A stretch of DNA of 34,738 nt, taken from positions 1 through 34,738 of the forward strand of contig JAGAAS010000019.1 of assembly GCA_017615125.1 (NCBI GenBank), written 5' to 3'. Source of the stretch: Bacteroidaceae bacterium. Lineage in GTDB: Bacteria > Bacteroidota > Bacteroidia > Bacteroidales > Bacteroidaceae. Below the pieces are notes generated by a model. The model searched no databases, was not told where the DNA came from, and saw only the letters and a program-made list of their open reading frames with translations. Shown piece after piece: positions 1 to 7,222 of the stretch (its first letter is position 1; every line of letters starts with the position of its first letter). The translations under genes and the position numbers were made by a program.

Positions 1-350
1 AAAATAACTGGAACAACTGGAACTGGAACAAAGACTCTCCTAAAAGGCTGTAAAACAGCAATATACATTTTAAGTAATTTCTCGGAAGTCCCGAAAAATT
101 ACAGATGAGGCTCCAAAAACGGCCTTTTTGGCATCAAAAAACAGGCAAAAACCCCTTGTTTTAACACTTTTTTCTCTCCGTTTCGTGCATTTGGGGCCTA
201 CTAACTTTTCGCTATTTTTCTCTCAAAGGCGGGGTTTTTGCAGGAAAAGAGGGCTTTCTGTTGTCGAAAATGACAGGTAACGGGAGCGAAAAGGCGGTTT
301 ACTGCATCGTATGTATGCGTTTTTTCTCGAAAGCTGGAACTGTTTCCTCG
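1..350. other. Non-coding left edge, no gene recognised
   Basis: No convincing coding sequence is seen here. The first 27 bases repeat AACTGGAAC-like words. A short hairpin lies at 113-131, with CCAAAAA pairing to TTTTTGG across a five-base loop; it could be a weak terminator for a gene to the left of the window. The long plus-strand open frame that begins near 261 is mostly the antisense of the GH97 gene and is not believed. The base composition is more AT-rich than the neighbouring genes. Confidence 0.4.
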
Positions 351-357
351 CCGAATT

Positions 358-441
358 TTGCTAGGAGAAAAAAGAATTATGAAGAAAGAAAAAAGATTTT
401 TCCCTTCTCGAGCGCGCGAGATTCTTTCTTCATATTTTTCC
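358..441. repeat. 21-bp repeat locus R1 (inverted arrangement)
   Basis: Four consecutive 21-base blocks start at 358, 379, 400 and 421. The block at 379 begins ATGAAGAAAGAA. The block at 421 holds its exact reverse complement TTCTTTCTTCAT (422-433), so the two halves face each other across TTCCCTTCTCGAGCGCGCGA. This is the same unit as in the arrays at 4618, 11103, 16407, 26772 and 32693. Short GAATTTCTC direct repeats follow at about 449-468. No function is known; the inverted layout could form a cruciform or RNA hairpin. Confidence 0.7.
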
Positions 442-545
442 GAACACGAATTTCTCGAATTTCTCGAATTCTTTTACGGCACCTCTTTGAGGACGGAACC
501 GACGAACGAAGCAGGAGCCAAAGGGTTTTATTACTCGGGGACGAA

Positions 546-579
546 CAAGGCAGAGCTCCGGGTGTGGAGCTCTGCCTTG
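546..579 (-). terminator. Strong hairpin downstream of the GH97 gene
   Basis: CAAGGCAGAGCTCC (546-559) pairs perfectly over 14 bp with 566-579 across a six-base loop. It lies 71 bases past the stop of the minus-strand GH97 gene. There is no clear U-run on either strand, so it may protect the 3' end or pause transcription rather than act as a classical intrinsic terminator. Confidence 0.5.
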
Positions 580-650
580 GGTTGTGTTGCGGGGGCGCTC
601 GTTCAGCTAAACGATTGACCGATGAACCATTTAGCCCTTGGCCAGACGTG

Positions 651-2609
651 TTACTTGATGATGCCGGCGAAGCCTCCGTTGCGGACGACCTTGATGGTGA
701 GCACGTCGGAGGGGGTGACGGTGGACTCCTTGCGGCGGTAGTCCATAGCCTGGCGTCCGGCGTTGATGCCGTCGGTGAAGAGCTCGAGCTGGTGGCTGCC
801 TGCGGTGAGGAAGTCGAGCGGGAGGGTCACGATGCGCTCGTCCTGGCTGTTGTTGGTGATGCCGGCGATGTACCATGTGGTGCCCTTGCGCTTGGCTTCG
901 ACGATGAGTTCGCCGGCCTTGGCTTCAAGGACGCGTGTCTCGTCCCACGTGACGGGCACGGAGGAGATGTAGCGGGTGCAGTCGTCGTTGCGGTAGTAGA
1001 GGGTGGGGTTGTCGGCGAGCATCTGGAGTCCGCTCTCGAAGATGACGAAGAGGGCCATCTGGTAGGCGCGGGTGCCGGTGCTCCCGTTGTTGGGACGGCG
1101 GGCGGCGTAGTTGTTGGGCTGGTAGCTGAGCATGGCGCCGGGAGTGTAGTCCATAGGTCCGCAGATGTTGCGCATGAAGGGCAGCCAGAGGCTGTTGTCG
1201 GGCACGCAGCGCCCGCCCTGCTCCATGCCGAGGACGCCTTCGTAGGAGAGCACGTTGGGGTACTTGCCTTCGAGGCCGGCGGGGCGGTAGGCTCCGTGGA
1301 AGTCGACGAAGAGGTGGTTCTGTGCGGCACGTGCTGCCACGCGCTCGTAGAAGTTGACCATCCACTGGTCGCTGCGGTCCATGAAGTCGATCTTCACGCC
1401 CTTGACGCCCCACTGGGCGAAGGTCTCGAAGAGGTCCATGTGGTTGTCGACGGTGAGCCAGGTGAGCCAGAGGACGATGCCGACGCCGCGCTCCTGTCCG
1501 TAGCGGATGAGCTCGTGGAGGTCGACGTTAGGATTGGGGGTGAAGGGGTCGCGGGTGTCCTTGGCCCAGCCTTCGTCCATGAGGATGTACTCGATGCCGT
1601 ACTTCTGTGCGAAGTCGATGAAGTACTTGTAGGTCTCGAGGTTGTAGCCGGAGACGAACTCCACGTCGGGCCCGTAGGGGGAGGCGTCGTTCCACCACTC
1701 CCAGCTGACCTGTCCGGGCTTGATCCAGGAGGTGTCGTCGAGGACGCTCGCGGGGGCGAGGCGTGTGGCGATGGTGCTCTCGGCGAGTGTCTCGTCGTCG
1801 CGGGTGATGACGAAGTAGCGCCAGGGGAAGGCGCGCGTGCCGGCGGTGCGGGCTATGTAGTCGGCTTCCTTGGTGATGTGCACGGAGCGGTCGCTGTTGG
1901 GTGCGAACTCGAGGGGTGCGTGGGGGAAGGTGGCAACGACGCCGCGGGTGCCGTTGGGCTTGACGAACATGCCGGCATAGTCGAGCAGGCCGCTCTCGGA
2001 GAGGAGGATGCGGTGTCCGTCAGGGGTGTCGATGAGGAGGGGCAGCTCGGCGAGCTTGCCTGCCTCGGCCCACTCGGCAACGGTGTGGTGGGTGTAGCGC
2101 TCCTCGTTGTTGCAGTGGAAGCTGCCAGGCTCCTGCATGTGGAGGTTGGCGGTGGCGGCGAGGTTGACTTCGCAGAGCTCGTCCATCACGTCGACGGTAC
2201 CCTTCTGGCGGGTGACGAAGCGGTAGGCGACGGCGTCGTCGTAGGCGCGGAACTCAACGGCGTAGTTGCCGGAGAAGTCGAGGCGCAGCAGGTTGTAGTT
2301 GTTGTCGACCTTAGCGTTCTTCATGGGAACGGCAGGCGTGAGCGTCTCCTTGACGGAGCGGAGGCTCTTCTTGCTGAGCTTGGGCTTGGCGCCGAGCGTC
2401 TTGTTGCCGAGGGTGAGGGCGATGGCGTTGTCCTGCATGACGGTCTCGTCGTCGATGGCGACGGTGTAGGTGAGCTGCTCGCCCAGGGCGACGGTGACGG
2501 CAATCTTCCCGTCGGGGGAGGTGAGGGAGAGCGTTTTCTGGGCTTGTGCCGACAGGCAGCAGAGGGTGAGCAGTGCTGCGAGGGTGCAGAGGAGGGGTGT
2601 TTTTTTCAT
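651..2609 (-). CDS. Secreted GH97 family glycosidase (SusB-like; retaining type predicted)
   Basis: A 652-residue protein with a signal peptide (about 1-23, ending LSAQAQ), so it acts in the periplasm or at the outer membrane. The order is an N-terminal beta-sandwich (about 25-290), a TIM-barrel (about 295-560) and a C-terminal beta domain, as in GH97 enzymes. WEWWND (303-308) and DEGWAKD (345-351) are typical barrel segments. The KIDFMDRSDQ segment places an Asp (D408) where retaining GH97 members have their nucleophile; inverting SusB-type enzymes lack it. The general acid is probably in YEGVLGMEQ (E457 or E463). This points to an alpha-galactosidase-like retaining enzyme rather than SusB alpha-glucosidase, but the substrate is inferred. 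The DUF3109 gene ends 24 bases upstream, so the two are probably co-transcribed. No susC/susD pair is nearby. Confidence 0.9.
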   Translation of the reverse strand: MKKTPLLCTLAALLTLCCLSAQAQKTLSLTSPDGKIAVTVALGEQLTYTVAIDDETVMQDNAIALTLGNKTLGAKPKLSKKSLRSVKETLTPAVPMKNAKVDNNYNLLRLDFSGNYAVEFRAYDDAVAYRFVTRQKGTVDVMDELCEVNLAATANLHMQEPGSFHCNNEERYTHHTVAEWAEAGKLAELPLLIDTPDGHRILLSESGLLDYAGMFVKPNGTRGVVATFPHAPLEFAPNSDRSVHITKEADYIARTAGTRAFPWRYFVITRDDETLAESTIATRLAPASVLDDTSWIKPGQVSWEWWNDASPYGPDVEFVSGYNLETYKYFIDFAQKYGIEYILMDEGWAKDTRDPFTPNPNVDLHELIRYGQERGVGIVLWLTWLTVDNHMDLFETFAQWGVKGVKIDFMDRSDQWMVNFYERVAARAAQNHLFVDFHGAYRPAGLEGKYPNVLSYEGVLGMEQGGRCVPDNSLWLPFMRNICGPMDYTPGAMLSYQPNNYAARRPNNGSTGTRAYQMALFVIFESGLQMLADNPTLYYRNDDCTRYISSVPVTWDETRVLEAKAGELIVEAKRKGTTWYIAGITNNSQDERIVTLPLDFLTAGSHQLELFTDGINAGRQAMDYRRKESTVTPSDVLTIKVVRNGGFAGIIK

Positions 2610-2633
2610 AATTGCGGGGGTATTGGTTAAAGG

Positions 2634-3215
2634 TTAAATATAATGTTGTTTTTTGAGTTCTTCGACGACGGTCTCCAGCTCGCGGTACCACTCTTCGCCG
2701 AAGCAGCGCACGAGGGGTTCCTTCAGGAAGCGGTAGACGGGGATGCCTGCCTGCCGGCCCTTGAGGACGGCGCCCTTGCAGATGTCCCAGCGGTTGTAGT
2801 TGAGTGCCTTGTAGGGCCCGCACGCGCTGATGCGGATGGGGTAGAGGTGGCACGAGAGAGGTTTCATGAACGATGTGAGCCCCTTGCGGTAGGCGCGCTC
2901 GATGGCGCAGTAGCAGCAGCCGGAGGAGTCGTAGCAGGTGAACACGCAGTCCTTGCCGCCGACGATGCTCGTCACCAGGTCGCCCGACACGTCGGTGTAG
3001 GCGACTCCCTGCTGCTCGATGACCTCGCGGGCCTCGGGCGAGAGCTCGTCGATGATGTGGGGCAGCAGCTGCTCGATGGCTGCCACCTCGTCGAGGGTGA
3101 CGGGTGCGCCGGCGTCGCCCTCGATGCAGCAGGCTCCCTTGCAGCTGCCCAAGTCGCAGCAGAAGGGTTCTCTCAACACGTCGAACGAGACGATGGCTTC
3201 TCCTACCTGTACCAT
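2634..3215 (-). CDS. DUF3109 family cysteine-rich protein
   Basis: A 193-residue cytoplasmic protein with 14 cysteines, many clustered: C19-C20, C25, C29-C30, C90, C94, C100-C101, C103, C122, C132, C146 and C171. The N-terminal CCDLGSCKGACC segment and the later CCYC and SCHLYP segments match the DUF3109 family, which is widespread in Bacteroidota and related to YkgJ-type cysteine-cluster proteins. Metal or Fe-S binding is a reasonable inference, but the biochemical role is unknown. The start at 3215 follows a possible -7 box at 3235-3242. It is followed closely by the GH97 gene on the same strand, with no obvious functional link. Confidence 0.88.
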   Translation of the reverse strand: MVQVGEAIVSFDVLREPFCCDLGSCKGACCIEGDAGAPVTLDEVAAIEQLLPHIIDELSPEAREVIEQQGVAYTDVSGDLVTSIVGGKDCVFTCYDSSGCCYCAIERAYRKGLTSFMKPLSCHLYPIRISACGPYKALNYNRWDICKGAVLKGRQAGIPVYRFLKEPLVRCFGEEWYRELETVVEELKKQHYI

Positions 3216-3234
3216 ACGGGGATGATTTCAGCTA

Positions 3235-3242
3235 CAAAGATA
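3235..3242 (-). promoter_or_regulatory. Possible -7 box for the DUF3109-GH97 unit
   Basis: Read on the minus strand this is TATCTTTG, a match to the Bacteroidota -7 consensus TAnnTTTG, 20 bases before the DUF3109 start. No matching -33 TTTG is seen at the usual distance, where the upstream terminator hairpin lies, so the call is tentative. Confidence 0.4.
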
Positions 3243-3249
3243 ATCCAAA

Positions 3250-3286
3250 AAAGAAAATATCGGCGCGGGAAGCCGATATTTTCTTT
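3250..3286 (-). terminator. Intrinsic terminator after the fucP-type gene
   Basis: A perfect 15-bp stem (3250-3264 with 3272-3286) has a seven-base loop and core CGGC/GCCG. Read on the minus strand the right arm ends in TTTCTTTTTT, a good U-run. It lies 23 bases past the transporter stop codon and separates that unit from the DUF3109-GH97 unit. Confidence 0.85.
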
Positions 3287-3309
3287 GAAAAAACTTTTCC
3301 GCAGACGGG

Positions 3310-4599
3310 TTATTTCTGCTCGAGCGCCTTGCGCTTGTCGTCGCGTTCCACCATCAGGCCGAAGAGCAGCACGACGATGAAGCAGAAGCAGGGCACGACG
3401 TAGCTGGTGTTGATGCTTGTGGCGTCGGAGATGATAGCCTGGAGCGGCGTGAGAAGGGCGCCTCCGAGGATGGCCATGATGAGTCCCGAAGCACCGATCT
3501 TCGCATCCTCGCCGATGCCGTCGAGCGCGATGCCGTAGATGGTGGGGAACATGAGGCTCATGAAGATGCTGATGCACATGAGGGCGCTTACTGCTATCCA
3601 TCCCGAGCCGGCAGTGAAGATGACTACCAGCGAGAGGAGGATATCGGCAACGGCGGCGACGACGAGCAGCTTGCTCGGGCGGAAGAACTTCATGAGCCAG
3701 GTGAAGATGAAGCGGCTGGCGCTGAAGCCGATGATGGAGTAGAGGTAGATGAGGCTTCCCTGTTTCTCGAGGATGCCCAGCTCGCTCATCGCCAGGCGGA
3801 TGGTGAACGACCAGACGCCAATCTGTGCACCCACGTAGAAGAACTGGGCGACGACGCCCATCCAGTAGCGCTTGTTCTTCATGAGGCGGCGGAAGGTGGA
3901 GCGCAAGTGGAGGCTCTTGTCGCTGTCGCCGTTCTTCGGCATCTTCGCAAAGAGCATGATGAGCAGGACGGCCAGCAGGACGAATCCCAGCGTCATGTAG
4001 GTGCCGGTGACGGCTCCCATCTCGTGGGCCTGGATGCTCTGCAGCTGCTCGGGACTCATGGCCGCCCGTGTGGCGGCATCTGCGTTGTTGAGCTGTGCCT
4101 GAATGAAATAGGTGCTGAGGAGGATGCCCGTGATGGAGCCGAGGGGGTTGAACGACTGAGCGACGTTGAGCCTGCGCGTTGCCGTCTCGGGAGAGCCCAT
4201 CGAGAGGATGTAGGGGTTAGCCGTCGTCTCGAGGATGGAGCATCCGCCCGCCATGATGAAGATGGCGATGAGGTAGAACGTGTAGCTGGCTGCCTTGCTC
4301 GCGGGGTAGAAGAGGATGGTGCCCGCGGCGTACATGAGCAGGCCTATGATGATGCCGCTCTTGAAGCTCCGGCGCTTGATGTAGAGGGCGGCGGGGAGCG
4401 CAAGGATGGCGTAGGCTCCGTAGAAGGAGAACTGGATGAGCGACGTCTGCGTGTCGGTCATGCTCATGATGCGCTTGAAGGCGGCAAGGAGCGTGTCCGT
4501 CATGTTGTTAGCTATGCCCCAGAAGAAAAAGAGGCTGGTGACGAGGATGAACGGCACGAGGTATTGCCGGGTTACTACGGACGAGTGTGAGCTTTTCAT
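3310..4599 (-). CDS. fucP: FucP-type sugar:proton symporter (MFS)
   Basis: A 429-residue inner membrane protein with about 12 transmembrane segments. It closely resembles the L-fucose permease family: FFFWGIANNMTDTLL near the N-terminus, then SLIQFSFYGAY, GGCSILETTANPY and LNVAQSFNPLGSI. D35 and E124 fall where E. coli FucP has the two acidic residues used in proton coupling and sugar binding. Family members in Bacteroidota carry fucose, glucose, galactose or other hexoses, so the substrate is not fixed by sequence. The linked mutarotase-like gene upstream (4834-5211) favours a deoxy-sugar such as L-fucose or L-rhamnose. The repeat locus R2 lies in the 234-base gap between the two genes. Confidence 0.88.
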   Translation of the reverse strand: MKSSHSSVVTRQYLVPFILVTSLFFFWGIANNMTDTLLAAFKRIMSMTDTQTSLIQFSFYGAYAILALPAALYIKRRSFKSGIIIGLLMYAAGTILFYPASKAASYTFYLIAIFIMAGGCSILETTANPYILSMGSPETATRRLNVAQSFNPLGSITGILLSTYFIQAQLNNADAATRAAMSPEQLQSIQAHEMGAVTGTYMTLGFVLLAVLLIMLFAKMPKNGDSDKSLHLRSTFRRLMKNKRYWMGVVAQFFYVGAQIGVWSFTIRLAMSELGILEKQGSLIYLYSIIGFSASRFIFTWLMKFFRPSKLLVVAAVADILLSLVVIFTAGSGWIAVSALMCISIFMSLMFPTIYGIALDGIGEDAKIGASGLIMAILGGALLTPLQAIISDATSINTSYVVPCFCFIVVLLFGLMVERDDKRKALEQK

Positions 4600-4617
4600 A
4601 TCAATGGTTGTATTGCA

Positions 4618-4783
4618 CTAAAAATTATTCTTTCTCCAAAAATTTTTTTCTTTCTACATACGGTGAGATACCTTGAGCATATTTCTATGCTCTTCCTCTG
4701 TCGCGACTCGGGATAACAGAAGCAAGCTTCGTTCTCCTCTCGCTGCTCCATCGGCTCTTCATACGGCGAGATTCCTTCTCGAT
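4618..4783 (-). repeat. 21-bp repeat locus R2 with 61-base hairpin block
   Basis: Read on the minus strand, 21-base units lie at 4763-4783 (ending AATCTCGCCGT) and 4742-4762 (ATGAAGAGCCGATGGAGCAG plus one base). A 61-base block follows at 4681-4741, then units at 4660-4680, 4639-4659 and 4618-4638. The block holds GAGTCGCGACAGAGG and a perfect hairpin GAGCATA-GAAA-TATGCTC. It is the same composite element as R4 at 16407-16574; the two differ mainly by a two-base gap in the hairpin loop. It fills the gap between the mutarotase-like and fucP-type genes. Confidence 0.85.
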
Positions 4784-4833
4784 AAATTTTGGCCCCTTCT
4801 CTTCCGTAGGGGATTCAACACGGTGAGGAAGGG

Positions 4834-5211
4834 CTAATAAAGGTGGAACATGCGCTCCATCATCTGCCACTTCTCCGACGACGATGCACCGGGCTTGCTG
4901 GCCTGGAAGAGCGCGACGTAGTCCTCCCACTCCTGCTGGCGCGGAAGGGTGGCAAGCTGGGCCATAGCGCTGTCCCAGTCGAAGTCGAGGGGAGTCTCCA
5001 CAATCATGAAGAGCCTGTTGCCGAGGATGTAGATCTCCATCTCGAGGATGCCCACCTGCCGGATGCCGGCAAGGATCTCGGGCCAGGCCTCCTCGCGGCT
5101 GTGAGCCCTGCGGTAGCGCGCGATGAGCTCGGGGTTGTCCTTCAGGTCCAGCGTCTGGCAGAAACGGCGGACAGGAACGTGATATTCTTGAACTTGGTAT
5201 CCTTTTTCCAT
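4834..5211 (-). CDS. L-rhamnose/L-fucose mutarotase-like protein (RhaM/YiiL family)
   Basis: A 125-residue cytoplasmic protein of the dimeric alpha/beta-barrel mutarotase family (formerly DUF718). Visible family features are the N-terminal RRFCQTLDLKDNPELIARY segment, EAWPEILAGIRQVGI, IYILGNRLFMIVE (60-72) and the C-terminal MERMFHLY. Such enzymes interconvert the alpha and beta anomers of imported deoxy-sugars. The start at 5211 is chosen over the in-frame ATG at 5265 because a good promoter (5235-5266) lies between them, and the family begins near this point. The downstream FucP-type transporter gene suggests import and anomerisation of one sugar. Which sugar is not shown, and no isomerase or kinase is present. 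Confidence 0.85.
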   Translation of the reverse strand: MEKGYQVQEYHVPVRRFCQTLDLKDNPELIARYRRAHSREEAWPEILAGIRQVGILEMEIYILGNRLFMIVETPLDFDWDSAMAQLATLPRQQEWEDYVALFQASKPGASSSEKWQMMERMFHLY

Positions 5212-5234
5212 ATTCGTTGAAGAAAATTCGCAGC

Positions 5235-5266
5235 CAAAAATAGAAAAAAGTTTTCTTATCGCCAAA
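5235..5266 (-). promoter_or_regulatory. Bacteroidota-type promoter for the mutarotase-fucP unit
   Basis: On the minus strand a TTTG -33 element (5263-5266) is followed after 20 bases by TATTTTTG (5235-5242), matching TTTG-N~20-TAnnTTTG. It would start transcription about 17 bases before the mutarotase start at 5211. Confidence 0.75.
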
Positions 5267-5377
5267 AAAATCTCGTTCTTCTATCCATCCCCCACCAAAA
5301 ATGAAGGATTTTTTCATAAAAAGTAAAATTCATAACTTGCAGATTAACAAATATATTGGTGACGATAAGAAGGCTTG

Positions 5378-5440
5378 GTGGAAAACTTTTTAAAAAATGT
5401 GGAAAACTTTTTGTGGATTTTTGTGGGGAATTGTGGGGAA
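5378..5440 (+). promoter_or_regulatory. Probable MraZ operator: five GTGG boxes
   Basis: GTGG occurs at 5378, 5399, 5413, 5423 and 5433, giving offsets of 21, 14, 10 and 10 bases. The last two are GTGGGGAATT repeats, and the first two are identical GTGGAAAACTTTTT words. MraZ of other bacteria is known to bind three tandem TGGGN boxes spaced one helical turn apart upstream of its own gene. The 10-base spaced trio at 5413-5440 fits that layout and overlaps the promoter. Confidence 0.75.
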
Positions 5441-5453
5441 TTATGTAACTTTG
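5420..5453 (+). promoter_or_regulatory. dcw cluster promoter
   Basis: TTTG (5420-5423) and TAACTTTG (5446-5453) are separated by 22 bases and fit the Bacteroidota promoter consensus. The predicted transcript would begin about 20 bases before the mraZ ATG. The -33 element and spacer overlap the GTGG boxes, so MraZ binding should block it. Confidence 0.75.
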
Positions 5454-5480
5454 AGGCGATTTTTCAAAAAGTATCTACAA

Positions 5481-5939
5481 ATGGCTCGATTCATAGGAAA
5501 TATTGACGCGAAGATGGACGAGAAAGGGAGGGTCTTTTTCCCTGCCGTCTTCCGCAGAATCATCCAGAAGGAGGGGGAGGAGGCGCTGATGGTGCGCAAG
5601 GACGTGCACCAGAACTGCCTGGTCCTCTACCCCAAGAGCGTGTGGAACGCGCAGCTCGACGAGATGCGCAGCGTGCTGAGCCGCTGGAACTCGAAAGACC
5701 AGATGGTCTTCCGCCAGTTTGTGGCTGGCGTTGACGAGCTGCCTGTTGACGGCAACGGGCGCATCCTTATCCCGAAGCGCCTGCAGCAGCTGGTGAACCT
5801 GCAGTCGGCAGTACGCTTCATCGGGATGGACGACACCATAGAGCTCTGGTCGAAGGAGGAGGCAGACGCCCTGCTGGAGAATCCCGCAGACCTAGGAGAG
5901 AATATAGAACGGCTGCTCGGCGGAGGCAACGCGCTTTAA
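5481..5939 (+). CDS. mraZ: MraZ, transcriptional regulator of the dcw cluster
   Basis: A 152-residue DNA-binding protein with two SpoVT/AbrB-like halves. Each has the family signature: D13-EKGR-17 followed by VFFP, and D90-GNGR-94 followed by ILIP. MraZ forms ring oligomers and represses the dcw promoter by binding tandem boxes upstream of its own gene. The matching boxes are present at 5378-5440. The ATG at 5481 is preferred to the longer open frame beginning at 5397, because that frame starts upstream of the promoter and its extra residues are not in the family. It is the first gene of the cell division cluster, with rsmH starting 21 bases after its stop. Confidence 0.97.
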   Translation: MARFIGNIDAKMDEKGRVFFPAVFRRIIQKEGEEALMVRKDVHQNCLVLYPKSVWNAQLDEMRSVLSRWNSKDQMVFRQFVAGVDELPVDGNGRILIPKRLQQLVNLQSAVRFIGMDDTIELWSKEEADALLENPADLGENIERLLGGGNAL

Positions 5940-5960
5940 CCGCCTGAGGAGAGAGAAAAT

Positions 5961-6872
5961 GTGAAGAGAATGGCAGAAACCTATCATATTCCCGTGATGC
6001 TGAAAGAGAGCGTGGAGGCAATGAACATTGTCCCCGGGGGAATCTACGTGGACGTCACGTTCGGGGGCGGAGGCCATTCGCGTGAGATACTGAGCCGCAT
6101 GGACGAGACGGCCCATCTGTATGCCTTCGACCAGGATGCAGACGCGGAGGCCAACATCATCGACGACAAGCGGTTCACCTTCGTGCGCAGCAATTTCCGC
6201 TACCTGTGGAACTTCATGCGCTACTACGACGTGCCGCAGGTGGATGCCGTCCTCGCCGACCTGGGCGTGTCGTCGCATCACTTCGATACCGAGGAGCGGG
6301 GCTTCTCGTTCCGTTTCGATACGGTGCTCGACATGCGGATGAACACCCGCGAAGGGAAGACAGCCGTCGACGTGCTCAACGACTACGACGAGGAGAAGCT
6401 CGCCCAGATCTTCTACTTCTACGGGGAGCTGAAGAACGGGCGGCAGCTGGCGCAGGCGATAGCCAGAGCGCGGCGCACCAAGCAGATACGTACTACGGGC
6501 GACCTGGCGGAAGTCACGGGACGCTTCTTCGAGCGCGACAGGGAGAAGAAGGAGATGGCGAAGATGTACCAAGCTCTCCGCATCGAGGTGAACGCCGAGA
6601 TGGAAGCCCTGAAGGAGATGCTCAATGCAGCCACAGAGCTGCTGAAGCCGGGAGGCAGGCTGGTGGTGCTGACGTACCATTCTATCGAAGACAGACTGGT
6701 GAAGAATATGATGAAGGCCGGGGATATGACGGGAGAGGTGCAGCAGGATATGTTCGGAAATGTATCCTCGCCCTATCGCATCGTGGAGAAGGTGGTGACT
6801 GCCACCGATGAGGAACAGCAGAGGAACCCCCGCTCGAGGAGTGCCAAACTACGCGTAGCAGAGAAAAGATGA
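5961..6872 (+). CDS. rsmH: RsmH, 16S rRNA (cytosine-1402-N4)-methyltransferase
   Basis: A 303-residue S-adenosylmethionine-dependent enzyme that N4-methylates C1402 in the 16S rRNA decoding centre. The N-terminal TYHIPVMLKE motif, the SAM loop DVTFGGGGHS (31-40), ADLGVSSHHFD, RGFSFR, LDMRMN and the late TYHSIEDRLVK are all family signatures. The GTG at 5961 follows GAGGAGAG; the ATG at 5970 (MAETYHIP) is an equally plausible start. The stop overlaps the next start in ATGA, which indicates translational coupling with the ftsL-like gene. It is in its usual second place in the dcw cluster. Confidence 0.97.
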   Translation: MKRMAETYHIPVMLKESVEAMNIVPGGIYVDVTFGGGGHSREILSRMDETAHLYAFDQDADAEANIIDDKRFTFVRSNFRYLWNFMRYYDVPQVDAVLADLGVSSHHFDTEERGFSFRFDTVLDMRMNTREGKTAVDVLNDYDEEKLAQIFYFYGELKNGRQLAQAIARARRTKQIRTTGDLAEVTGRFFERDREKKEMAKMYQALRIEVNAEMEALKEMLNAATELLKPGGRLVVLTYHSIEDRLVKNMMKAGDMTGEVQQDMFGNVSSPYRIVEKVVTATDEEQQRNPRSRSAKLRVAEKR

Positions 6873-7222
6873 GCAGTAAGAAAGAAACGAATCAGAAACA
6901 GTCGAAGAAGAGGCTGCGCATCTCCGACATCATCAACGGAGATGTCCTGACGCAGCCGTTTGTGCGTCGCCAGATGGGGCTGATAGTTTTGATCATGGTG
7001 TTGATCGTACTGTACGAAGGCAACCGGTATGCCTGCCAGAAGGACATCGTTGCCATCCAGCGCGCCCGGAAGGAGTTGCTGGACCTGCGCAACGAGTCGG
7101 TGGCGCTGAACAACGAACTGATGCAGAAGAGCCGGCAGTCGAATATCGAGCAGCGTGTGGCAAACACATCGAGTAATCTGAAGCCGTCGACGGCGGCTCC
7201 TGTTGTAATTGAGAGGAAATGA
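6869..7222 (+). CDS. ftsL: FtsL-like division protein
   Basis: A 117-residue single-pass inner membrane protein. It has a basic cytoplasmic N-terminus (1-34), a transmembrane helix (about 36-50, GLIVLIMVLIVLYEG) and a periplasmic coiled coil (about 58-95) rich in heptad Leu, Arg and Glu. Size, topology and position between rsmH and ftsI identify it as the Bacteroidota FtsL, which joins the divisome and activates FtsW/FtsI. Sequence similarity to proteobacterial FtsL is low, as usual for this family. It overlaps rsmH and ftsI by four bases each. Confidence 0.85.
   Translation: MSSKKETNQKQSKKRLRISDIINGDVLTQPFVRRQMGLIVLIMVLIVLYEGNRYACQKDIVAIQRARKELLDLRNESVALNNELMQKSRQSNIEQRVANTSSNLKPSTAAPVVIERK

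Noticed and set aside
261-2630. 789-residue plus-strand open frame covering the GH97 gene
   Set aside because: It is the antisense of a clear GH97 enzyme; the translation is rich in Gly, Val, Glu and Asp with no known domain, as expected from the GC-rich third codon positions of the real gene.
2643-3380. 245-residue plus-strand frame opposite DUF3109
   Set aside because: It is antisense to the cysteine-rich DUF3109 gene and runs through the terminator at 3250-3286.
5397-5480. N-terminal extension of MraZ from 5397
   Set aside because: It would begin upstream of the -7 promoter box at 5446-5453, and the extra residues are not part of the MraZ family.
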